Part shown: positions 22,961 through 32,246 of the stretch, in pieces
Layout: each line of letters begins with the position of its first letter
Position numbering within the stretch: the first letter of the stretch is position 1
Source: Lophium mytilinum
Lineage: Eukaryota > Ascomycota > Dothideomycetes > Mytilinidiales > Mytilinidiaceae
Reading direction: 5' to 3'
NCBI GenBank assembly: GCA_010093605.1
Contig: MU004187.1
Location: forward strand, 1,434,018 to 1,498,017
Length of the DNA stretch: 64,000 nucleotides
Program-made: the position numbers and the translations under genes
Notes under the pieces: generated by a model
Told to the model about the DNA's origin: nothing
The model's database searches: none
The model's input: only the letters and a program-made list of their open reading frames with translations

Positions 22961-24624
22961 TGGATGAGGGCGTGCTCAATTTTACATGAAATATATACCC
23001 TTATCCCGTGCGTCATAGAGCTAAACGCTTAATCGGTGAGGCGCAGGGGCCACCAACGCGTCTCAGTAAACAGAAACGGTCCACGGCAACCGCGAGATTG
23101 ATTTGGCCGAAGACAAGAATGTAGTGAGCCCCGAATTTCGTTACCTGGCTATGATTGTGCATCTAACCGTGGTGTTTTACCTGTTTCACCACACTCGCAG
23201 GCATCCCCTTCGCCTCAACATATGGCGCAGCTTGTGCTCGACTCAAAATCAAGCCTACCCAGCCGCCTATCTCGTACCCATCACCTATTTAGCTCGCGAC
23301 AACGCGCCACCAACTACATACTGCCGCTAGTGCCTCCGACATCCACAGCCTTATGCGCCGTTGGTGTGGTGGCTTCACCGATCTCGCCAGGTCGCACGCC
23401 GCGCCTCGAAACCATACGTCGAGCTGGAACGCAACAACCATAATTAGAAGCAGGGATTGCAGAGCGCACACATTACTTAGCTTCAATGTGAAGGAGGGGA
23501 TCGATCGCGTTGTGATGGCTTGAATGAGCGTGATACGGGATTGGGATAACGCTGAGCAGCTTGCCGTGGAAATCTGGGAATGCTTAAAAAGAAGCACGCC
23601 CGCGATTTTGAGCTTGTTTGAACCAAAAATGAAGGAAGAATACTGCGACAATGAGGGCTTGAGCGAAGAAAGGTCGCAAGCCGTTGGAGATGACAGGGCT
23701 TTGAATAGCAGTTGTAATACTTAGCAGGGAGAACCCAACACTGGCAAAAGCTGGGCATCCTCTGGATGCATCGTGGAGCACCGTGGATATAGGTAGGCCG
23801 AGAAGGGCCGCAGTTTCTAGTACCCTTAATCTAGGTAGGAGAACCCTTAATAAAGTATACTAAGTAGCGCGGTGTCTGTCGACACTTTAAGGGGATGGCA
23901 TCCTCAGCTTCTTTCCCTTTGAATTCCTCCTTTTACTCTTCTATACACGGGATACTCGCTTGCCCTCGTTTGAAAATCGCAAAGACTACATACCTCTTCT
24001 CTAGAATCAGTGCTCTGTCCGTGGGGTTGCGGAAACGTAGCGGGGATCAAGTAGACGGATTCAAGTGTTCTCAAGGTGGGATGGGACGGAAGGACGTGGT
24101 GCTGACTCATCATACACTAGACGCTTTAGGATTTAGGATTGCAGCTATATAAACGGACACTACTATTGACGGCTGGATTGCAGTATCTACATAATTATCA
24201 TTACCAGATTAGTTGACAGCACATCATGCGGTCTCCCAGCTGGCAATAAGCCCTTCCCACGTCTCGTCACTTTGTTCATGCACGCACTTGTCACCAGGCA
24301 TGAAATAGACTGAGCTGTTCTTTTAAAGTCTGCAAAAGATCCAATATCCCTCGCTCCCAACCTTCGTTCGTTCACTCTATAGACATATTCGTGCTTATGT
24401 TCGTTTGAAGACACTTCAATCATCCTCCATACGCAACCCGATCCATCATTACCATCGCAGCCGCGTGTCCTGCGCAGGATTCGCCAACTTTGAGACACTC
24501 CCAGAAACGCCGCCAGAGGTGGCGATATGTCGTCCAGACCTCGAAATGCATTCAAACCCGACGCCGGCCGCATGATGCAAAGGAAAACAAAGCTGAGAAT
24601 TTTGTACAGGTGTAAAAGCATCAA

Positions 24625-25809
24625 TCAGCCGCGCCGTGACGAATGGCGTGTATTTCGTGTCCGTCGATCATCAGAACTTGCGCTGCCTGGATGTTTGTTA
24701 GCGTTTGATACGTTTCGTACTTGCGGACAAGGATACTCACTTGTGCTGGTGTAATCGCTGTAGTAACTTGATCCGGTGTATTCGCTCTTCTGTTCCTCGC
24801 GCTTGTCGTGTCGCCTCTTCAATCCTAGAGCAATTGCCGCGCCTCCAAGGAGAGCGCCGATGCCCAAGGCGTTTCCGAAGCCACCGCCGGCTTTCTTTGG
24901 CGGCTTGGGACGACCGGGGCGGTCTCCGTACCAGCGACGTCCACCGCCACCAGCAGCACTGCTGTGATGGTGCTCTTCGATATAGGTCTCCTCGTGGGTG
25001 TGCTTTCGGTTCTTCTTGCCGAGACCGAAACAGGCAAGAATGGTATCGAAGAGTGCTCGGGCGCAACAGAAAAAGCAGAGGAGGAGGAGTAGCAGAAGAG
25101 CAGCTAGCACGCCAATGACGATGCCAGCAATAGCTCCGCCACTCAATCCACCACCTCCTCCAGATGCTACTGGAACCATAGTTCCATTTACCCCAGTCGC
25201 AATTGGAGATGAGAATGGAACAGTGGTCGTTGGGGTGCCGGTGGCTGTGACGATGATCAGACCAGAGCTTGTTGGGCGTAATGGGGCGGACGGGGTGAGG
25301 GTACCAGAAACGCCTCCTGAGCTGCCTGCGCCGACCAAGGCGCACTGTCCGGAAGTCAAACAGTAGTATCCGCTGTCGCAGCAGATGCTACCGCAAGGGG
25401 ACTGTGCACCGGTGCAAGTCCCTGTGGGTGTAGCCGCCGCAGTCGCTCCGACGTAGGAGCTGTAGACTGAGGTATGAGTGACCAAGCCCGTCTCAACCCA
25501 GGTCGAGGTGTAGTACATCCACTGGCCACCCGTTGTTGCAGCGGCAGTCACGGCTGGAGTAACGGCGGCACCGCACTGTGCCTGGTTGCTGGCATCGGTA
25601 AAGCAGGATTCGCCGGAGGCACAGCAAAGCTGGCCGTAGTAGCCGCAAGGATTCGCACAGTCCCGTAGCTCGAGTGGTTGCTCGGTGACATTGTGTAGCC
25701 TGGCGAGCTCTGGAAGATGTGCGGGATAGGGTTTGGCGAGGGCGGTGGTTGCGAAGGAGGAGAGGGCCACGAAGGCGAGAAGGGAGGATGAAGCTTCGAG
25801 GAACCGCAT
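24625..25809 (-). CDS. Cysteine-rich single-pass membrane protein
   Basis: Start 25,809 (MRFLEASSSLLAFVALSSF...ALA) gives a clear signal peptide; the same frame is open further upstream without ATG. Exons 25,809-24,741 and 24,686-24,625 (54-bp intron, CTAAC branch) give 376 residues. Two Cys-rich knots follow, CANPCGYYGQLCCASGESCF and SPCGSICCDSGYYCLTSGQC, then a Ser/Thr/Pro-rich stretch, a Gly-rich hinge, and one membrane span (AIAGIVIGVLAALLLLLLL). The cytosolic tail is basic, Gly-rich and ends with Ser/Tyr-rich sequence. The layout resembles fungal cell-wall sensor-like proteins, but I cannot name the family. The intron is a multiple of three, so it could be retained without a stop. Confidence 0.75.
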   Translation of the reverse strand: MRFLEASSSLLAFVALSSFATTALAKPYPAHLPELARLHNVTEQPLELRDCANPCGYYGQLCCASGESCFTDASNQAQCGAAVTPAVTAAATTGGQWMYYTSTWVETGLVTHTSVYSSYVGATAAATPTGTCTGAQSPCGSICCDSGYYCLTSGQCALVGAGSSGGVSGTLTPSAPLRPTSSGLIIVTATGTPTTTVPFSSPIATGVNGTMVPVASGGGGGLSGGAIAGIVIGVLAALLLLLLLCFFCCARALFDTILACFGLGKKNRKHTHEETYIEEHHHSSAAGGGGRRWYGDRPGRPKPPKKAGGGFGNALGIGALLGGAAIALGLKRRHDKREEQKSEYTGSSYYSDYTSTSEYPCPQVRNVSNANKHPGSASSDDRRTRNTRHSSRRG

Positions 25810-26709
25810 GCTGGCGGTGTGCAGCCCGGAGTTGGCCAAGAGGAGGTCAATCGCGGAATGCGGCAGAGCAATGCAGCTCTTGTCGCTGGGAGTGGACGAC
25901 GATGGTGGTGGTGCGGGGTCGGTCCAGATGGTGTACTAGCTCGTGCAACCTATCGCTAGCTATGCTCGAGGATAGCTCAGAAAACGAAGTCGCAAGAATG
26001 TAGATGTTAGCTCTGAACGAGTGGAAAGTGTGCGTGAGGAATGCAGGTATGCGGGCGGCAAGGGAAATGGCAGCGGGCAGTTATTGCTGGGTGGAATGGA
26101 GAGGTTGGTACCTGCCACCGACTTTCCCAGCCACCGACTTCTCGACCGCACGGATTAGACAGTGCGCATGCGCAATTGAACAGGATTCTTGAAACCGAGG
26201 CGTCGTATACCGGACTTTGGGTCGTATGATGGATTTCTCTTACTGTGCTGAGGAGTTGGTGGTGATGCTCGCTGCGCAATCTGCCTCACGATGTTGCTTC
26301 CTTCGTAAATACCATTGACGGGGCAACCACAGCCGAGCACCAACCACCTCGAGCCACCATCTGCTGGATCGTTATGCCGAAATTTCTGACCGTGTCACTC
26401 TATTATTTTCTTCATGCTCAGCTGCTACGAATTGACGATGGTATCTTGTGAAGTTCAATTGCCCGATACACGTGACTGTGAATGGCACGTGGGAACGAAG
26501 CTTCTAGCCACAGCGCCAAGATTGCACCGCCACAATGACGACGAGGAGGTCGCGTGGCGTTCAATCAGATATAAAACCTCACCACCTCCCACAATATTGA
26601 AATATAATTCAAACCGGGCAATTAACTCAGACACATCTCGAATTGTAAAGACTCGTTCCTGATCCTCGAATCAACGATACTACCCAAAGTTCGCTCATCT
26701 ACACCCACG
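25810..26709. promoter_or_regulatory. Divergent intergenic region
   Basis: 900 bp between the cysteine-rich protein (minus) and the 64-residue gene (plus). TATAAAA lies at 26,570-26,576, 134 bp before the downstream ATG. No other feature is evident. Confidence 0.45.
26570..26576 (+). promoter_or_regulatory. Candidate TATA box of the 64-residue gene
   Basis: TATAAAA, 134 bp upstream of the ATG at 26,710. Confidence 0.45.
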
Positions 26710-26904
26710 ATGCCTATCCCCATCCACACAACCACAACCGAGAACGCCCCCTCTGTTCAGGCGGCCACTCAAGCATCCAACCAGTCCAATCAGACCCAAT
26801 CGACCGGCTCCCAGCAGCCCAAGACGGAAGCCGAGCTGGCGGCCGAGAAGCGATACGAGGAGGCCATCGAGGAGGAGTATGCGAAGCGTGAAGGCGGCGC
26901 ATGA
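26710..26904 (+). CDS. Small conserved-type protein, 64 residues
   Basis: MPIPIHTTTTENAPSVQ, a Gln/Ser/Thr-rich middle, then the acidic helical end TEAELAAEKRYEEAIEEEYAKREGGA. No intron. The ATG lies in CACG-ATG-CC context with an upstream TATAAAA. The C-terminal Glu/Lys helix ending AKREGGA resembles a short hypothetical protein that I believe recurs in Pezizomycotina; function unknown. Soluble, no signal or membrane segment. Confidence 0.6.
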   Translation: MPIPIHTTTTENAPSVQAATQASNQSNQTQSTGSQQPKTEAELAAEKRYEEAIEEEYAKREGGA

Positions 26905-27031
26905 ATGTATTGAAGCCTTGCGACGGCCTCCAACTTGACTTCCCATCGGCATACCTAGACTGGCAAAGTCTTGAATACTTGGCTTGCTACTCTCCACTTC
27001 CTGTACCATAGATACCCAAACCCAAATACAA

Positions 27032-27616
27032 TCATCCTGCAAGGGCCTTCTGCACTAACTCTTGCGGACGCCCGCTCATGGGAATCTTTAATGCCAATTC
27101 GTGTCCCTGCTCCGTCATCTTGCCCCAGGTCTTCTGCAGTATTTTGATGATCTTGTCTTCGTCGTGTTCCTTCTCGAACTGCTCAAATTGATCGTCGAGG
27201 AAGACGAGACACGCCACATCCTCGAGCGCTTGCGTTTCTTCGTCTTCTTTTAGGTCTTCTTTGCGAATGAGTGCAGCTACTCTTTCTGAGACCTCTGCCG
27301 GATAGCCGCACTCTCTACATATCTTTTCCACCCGCTCTGCCTGCCGCTTCTTGAGAAAGGTTCGCCAGGCGTGGTAACCAATGCGGGTCATTGGGTACGA
27401 GCTTCGTGGCACTTCCCAGCGGCGGAAGTGCTGAGCGCGAATGGCTAGGCGCAAAGGCTCCGATGCCTCTGGCGCACGACTTTTGAGGTACTCCGTCATT
27501 TTCTGCGCGTAATGAAGCTCGTACGGGACATCTTTGCCGTCGATGGATGTTTTCTTAGGATCAAGGGCATGCGCTGCGTCAATCTCCGCCAGCGCTTTAT
27601 CGTACGGCGAGGACAT
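27032..27616 (-). CDS. DUF4202 domain protein
   Basis: Intronless, 194 residues, starting MSSPYDKALAEIDAAHALDP. The family (often mislabelled glutamyl-tRNA synthetase in fungi and bacteria) is recognised by HYAQKMTEYLKSRAPEASEPLRLAIRAQHFRRWEVPRS..YPMTR.GYHAWR, and later CGYP...V..L..KEDLK, EDVACLVFL.... The conserved His/Arg pairs (AQHFRRW) and Asp/Glu-rich helices suggest an all-helical HD-like fold. Biochemical role unknown. It is divergent from the zinc-finger gene at 27,912 with a 295-bp shared promoter. Confidence 0.85.
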   Translation of the reverse strand: MSSPYDKALAEIDAAHALDPKKTSIDGKDVPYELHYAQKMTEYLKSRAPEASEPLRLAIRAQHFRRWEVPRSSYPMTRIGYHAWRTFLKKRQAERVEKICRECGYPAEVSERVAALIRKEDLKEDEETQALEDVACLVFLDDQFEQFEKEHDEDKIIKILQKTWGKMTEQGHELALKIPMSGRPQELVQKALAG

Positions 27617-27911
27617 CGAATTTACTGAAATTAAAAACTGAGGGAAACAGTTGATATTGAGATCTTGGAAGACGGATCAATTGACCGCATAGAATTGAAG
27701 ATAAGAGGAAGAGCTAATTCTCGCCAAGCATTCTCTAGATCCCGTGACCCATGCTCGGTGGTCCTCAACTCCACCTCTCCCTCTGTCCCTTTTAACCACC
27801 CCCAAACGCGCACATCCCACTACGCTCCACGCTCCTTACACGGCACGTGCGCCGCCCCGATTCTCGGATCTCAATCGCATATCGACAACCTCACTTTACA
27901 CGCCCGCCGCC
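27617..27911. promoter_or_regulatory. Divergent promoter (DUF4202 / zinc finger)
   Basis: 295 bp between opposite start codons. CT-rich sequence lies toward the zinc-finger gene; no motif singled out. Confidence 0.45.
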
Positions 27912-29298
27912 ATGGAGTCATCGCCTGTGACCGCCTCCGCTCCCACCCAAACTCCGACCCAACCCTCCACCAGCACCGCCCTCACCACGGTCTCGCCCCT
28001 CAACACCATCCCGCAGGATATCGCGCTCCACCGCGCCCTGCTTTTCGCCCTAGACACGCCCGTCCAGCTCACACCCCAGGTCTGGGAGAAATTCTGGCCC
28101 TACATCGACAACGTCTGGTGTGTGCACCAAAAACCACAAGGACCACACCCTAGCGGCATCTCCAAGGTCTACGGCGGGTGCCGGCTGATTCGCAAGACAA
28201 ACTTCCCGCCTCCGCCAATTCATGAGAATAGTCGCCCGCGCCAGCGCCGCGAGGGTGGCACATGTAAGGCCAAGTTCCGCCTGACTATCTACCCGGACGG
28301 TAAGAGACAAGTCGAGCGCACTGGGGAGGCCCACAGCCATACACTTGAGCACATTGACAGCATCAAGCGCAATTCAGGTGTGCGCAAGCTGGTCCTCGAC
28401 GACTTCTTCAAGAGCTGGGAAGCTGGTGGGATTCTAGCGTATCTGCGCGACACAGCGCATCAACCCGACGGTCGCGATCTGCTGAAAGAGGCCGGAGGGC
28501 TGTATCTGAGTCGCCAGGAAGTCCAGAACATCATGAATGGGGCACTGAAGAAGGCCTATCCGGGGCAGGATATCTCAGAGGTCAAGTGAGTGTTTCTATC
28601 CAGTGAACTCAGAGCTACTCACTCGATCCACTTTACATTGCTTATGCCGCATCAGAAAGCAGATGGATAAGTACAAAACCTACACGACGTGCAACTTCAA
28701 AGGCTGCGACGCGCCCGCCTTCCCCGACATCAAGTCCCTCATGGACCACCGCAAAGCCGTCCACGGCCTCAAGTCCCACGATCACAGCGATAAAGTGTAC
28801 TCCTGCCCAGACAAGTCCTGCTGGCGCCGCAAGAAGTCAAAAGGGTTCGCTACACTTCTCGGACTCGAGGAACACTTGCGCGAGAAGCACGGCAATGGGG
28901 TCCTCGACGGAGATCTCACGGGCAACGGCAATGATGACATGGACGTAGACGACAACGGCGAAAGCAGCATGATGGGCGCGAGCGGATTACTGAGCGGTTT
29001 CGACTTGACTCTGGACCCGCAGCTCCAGGCCCCCATGGCGCAAGTCCAGCAACAGATCCTCGGCGACCCCATCACCCCTGCTAGCAGCACCCCCGGATCA
29101 GACAGTCAGCAGCAGAATGTCCAGGTGGAGCAGGAGGCGCCTAGGCTCATGAGCGAATCCGAGCGTGAGGGCATGAAGTTGAGGGTGAAGAGACTCGAGA
29201 TCGAGCGGAACAAGCTGGACCAGGAGATTCTGAGGATGCACCGTGTGCTGTATGGGGAGCAGGATGCTACCGGATCTGAGGATCACGGCGCCGGTTGA
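27912..29298 (+). CDS. FAR1-like / C2H2 zinc-finger DNA-binding protein
   Basis: Exons 27,912-28,585 and 28,656-29,298 (70-bp intron) give 438 residues. Residues about 60-155 (WEKFWPYIDNVWCV..., GGCRLIRK, GTCKAKFRLTIYPDGKR, GEAHSHTLEH) have the Cys-Cys-His-x-His spacing of a WRKY/GCM1-type FAR1 finger, the DNA-binding domain domesticated from Mutator-like transposases. Two C2H2-like fingers follow exon 2: CNFKGC...HRKAVH and CPDKSC...HLREKH. The C-terminus is an acidic linker, a Gln-rich stretch and a short coiled coil (MKLRVKRLEIERNKLDQEIL). Probably nuclear. Orthologue name not known to me. Confidence 0.75.
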
Positions 29299-30066
29299 TC
29301 AAAGCACTAACGAAGGACAGAAAAGGAGACAAAGTATCAGCCATTCCATGGACATGAGTTATCAGCACCTCGCGACGAGGGAGGACGCAGTAAGTACCTT
29401 GAGCTAGAGCCCGCATCGATACCCAAGCATTATAGTGCCACTAGCGGGCTCTGCCGGATCGGCTTGTGCAAGCCATGGCAGTCACTGGCCGACTGCAGAG
29501 CGGGAAGAGGGATCATGCAAGTGGTTTGCGTAGAAAAGTGCTACTCTGAACAGGAAGAAGTTTCCGGCTTGTGGGACAGCCGATGGGGAGGCATATGCTT
29601 CTACAGTATGGGTAGTATGTGAAAGGACAGTGGCATGCAAGTTCACATCAAACACTAGAGTTAAGCCGACAAAATATGATTCTTTCAAAGCGAAGTTTTA
29701 ATTGGACAACAATGCGTGAAATGCGTTGAAAGTGCCGATTCTGTGTAAAGTTGAACGTCAGCATCTCTCGGTCAGTCTGTGAGTCGCCTTACTAAGAACT
29801 AGAGACACAACGCTTCTCAGACTTGCCTTTAGTCGGGTCACTGATCCCAGGGTTCTTACGTCTGACACTGGGACGATTCCAGAACCCGGTTCACTGCTAT
29901 TCAGAATATCCGAATCAGAAACGCAGGTAGTGTTCACGCCACAGTGCAGGGCAGGGGGCCCCAGGGTCTACCAAGTATCTGTCGGGCCGAAGCCCGTCAT
30001 CACAGCGAAAGGGGGAACAGATCAAACGAAAAGGAAATGTACGACTTCTTACCTTCCGCGTTTGAC
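29299..30066. other. Intergenic, convergent genes
   Basis: 768 bp between the zinc-finger gene and the asparagine-synthetase-like gene, which converge. No supported gene, repeat or hairpin seen. Confidence 0.5.
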
Positions 30067-31915
30067 TCATGACAGAAAGTGGGTGCCCTTCGATTTCCCC
30101 ATTTCCATCTTGGCTGTGCGCGCGCCGAATTGAATCTTAGTGTTGTCAGTGCAAAGAATTGGGCGGTGTTCAAAATGTGATTGCTTACTGCACGTTTCCT
30201 TTCGACAGCAACCTCTTTCATGCCTAATTTCCAGGCAAGTACTCTTAGAACCTTCTTCCCAGGTTCTATCTCTCTTACAGGGTTCGATGATTGCTTAGAT
30301 GCATTCTGACCGAACCCACACTTCTCCCATACCGGACAGGCCAAGGCCCAAGCAAGGAGGGTTTCGTCAAGGTAGGGAAACCTTGCTTCCCTACCCCAGT
30401 TGGAGATCACCCGATCATCGCGCCCGAGGTTGCGTTTGCCAAGACGATTGATGTCTAGTTCCAGCTCCTCGACCAGGCCAGGGAATCCAAGGCGAGAGAA
30501 AGCAGTCGCATGCCGTTGATAGCCCCCGAAGAGCTCGTCGGCGCCAAGGCCTGATAAAACGACGTGTGCGGGTGTCGTATACTCAGTCACTTCGGCATCG
30601 TTTGATCCACGAATGACTCCCGAGCCTCTGGAAGCAAAATATAGAGCGTAGGAAATAGAAAGATCCATCTCCGTGTTGTGGGGGTGCATCAGTTCAATTA
30701 CTGCTTCCCGGTGCCCTGTGGTCTCTGTGTACGGAATGTTGATTTCAACGAATCTCCAGTGTCGGCCCGGGCATATTCTTTGGATTTCGGCAAAGGATCT
30801 CCTCCCAGTGACTCTATCCGGGCACAGCTCGTACGGGGAAGTCTCTAAATCACTGGATCCCTTGGTCTTGTGGATTCGCGGGTTCTGAAACGCTACGTTT
30901 AGTAAATCTACGCTCTCGCTCATTGCAAGCGTGTCGTGGGCTAGTCGAGCAAGAACTGTGCAATCTAAGCCCCCCGAGAAAAGGACTGCGACCTTCGTGT
31001 CTACATCTGAACTATCTCGGACGTCGCTGGCTTGGCGAACGTTCCGGATCCGCAAGTCAATGGAGTTAGAGAGCACGCTATGGAGGCGTTCTACAGATGG
31101 AGACTCTATGCAAAGGGTCGAGGAATTGGTAGGCATTGATTTGTTCAGAGTTGGGAATGGTAAGATCTAAGGCCAATCAGTTGTCTTTAAATTGAAAGGA
31201 TACAGTTTCATACAAGACCGTTCGCAATATCCTTGGAATCGTCCTTTCGGAGCAGTGGGAAATGGTTTATACGCAAAGACATTCCCCCCGGTCTGGTGAG
31301 AAGAGGAGTGTCTGCATCTTCCGTATTGAGAACGTCAACAACATAGATGCCATCTGCTTCGACCTCAGACCAGCGCTCCGCAATATCGTTGCTGCAGACA
31401 CTAGAAAGGGTTAATCCTTCTTCGGCATTAGTCTCCTTCAGCAATGAGCGTCTTCCAAGGCAGTCTCTGCCATAGTAAACACGTCCATGTAAAGAATCGT
31501 AGAACACTAGCGCAAAAGGACCTGAAATTGACGAGATGGCGTCCAGAACGCTTTGGTGCGGGGAATTACTAGTGTCAGCTTTTGTACCTGCACAGGCTTT
31601 TACGAGAAGCTCCAGGACTTTCTGGGAATCATTCCCGGTGACGTCGTCTGGACCAATTTTCCAGGCTTCTCCGTTCCAGCATAAGATTGACTGAGAGTCC
31701 GCGTGAATGAGGGGTTGAGCCACTACATCAACTCCCCGCAGAGAAAGAACTGTGGAGAAGAAAGTCAGGAACGTCCTGCGGGAGCTGGGCGATTTTTGAA
31801 CAATCACTTGGTGCGCTTCGGCACGGTCAGGACCGCGATTCTCCAGAAGCTGTCGCGTCCCAGGGTTTGGCGTGACGTAGCCATGGCAGCTTATGGCAAA
31901 GAAGATGCCGCACAT
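30067..31915 (-). CDS. ASNSD1-like asparagine synthetase domain protein
   Basis: Exons 31,915-31,214, 31,166-30,189 and 30,135-30,067 give 582 residues. MCGIFFAI provides the N-terminal Cys nucleophile of class-II glutamine amidotransferases, with LLENRGPDR following. The second half has the ATP-pyrophosphatase loop VLFSGGLDCTVLA and LSGLGADELFGGYQRH. This combination and the ending GKSKGTHFLS fit the ASNSD1 family (yeast YML096W) rather than canonical asparagine synthetase; its reaction is not settled. The last 22 residues come from a third exon that restores the conserved C-terminus; reading through the intron would give an unrelated tail. Confidence 0.9.
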
Positions 31916-32246
31916 GAGCTGCGGCCTGGTAGAGCAGCCGCGAGCACAGGACTGAGTGAAATGTGGCGTGGTGTGAGGTGTCCAGGTTGTTGAAGGTGAG
32001 GCTGAAGTGCATGAAGGTCACGATAAACTTAGCGTCGGAGGTTTCGGCTTCAAGGCGCCGCTGGCCCGTGCGTCATCCTTCGAGCAAGATGCAGGCGTCG
32101 TGCTCCAAGGCCAGCAACATTACACTCTCTACTCTCCTTCTGACAAGAAACGCTTCCTCTAGCTTCTCGACGTGCACTTGATCCATGGGCCGGTTTCTAC
32201 CCTAGATTTCGACACTCACAGCCCTCGCCCCGCCGGACCACGGTCC
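31916..32246. promoter_or_regulatory. Divergent promoter region (ASNSD1-like / Vps9)
   Basis: 331 bp between two outward-facing starts. In-frame GTG and other codons precede the Vps9 ATG, but the first ATG in frame is 32,247. No distinct motif recognised. Confidence 0.45.

Larger units (their letters stand above)
21178..24624. other. Gene-poor 3.4 kb stretch
   Basis: Contains the P450nor promoter, decayed minus-strand frames (21,430-22,420), a structured tRNA-headed segment (22,430-22,960), and sequence at 23,000-24,600 where no frame could be supported. A short AT-rich island with CTAG/TTAA at about 23,810-23,870 looks RIP-touched. Confidence 0.55.
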
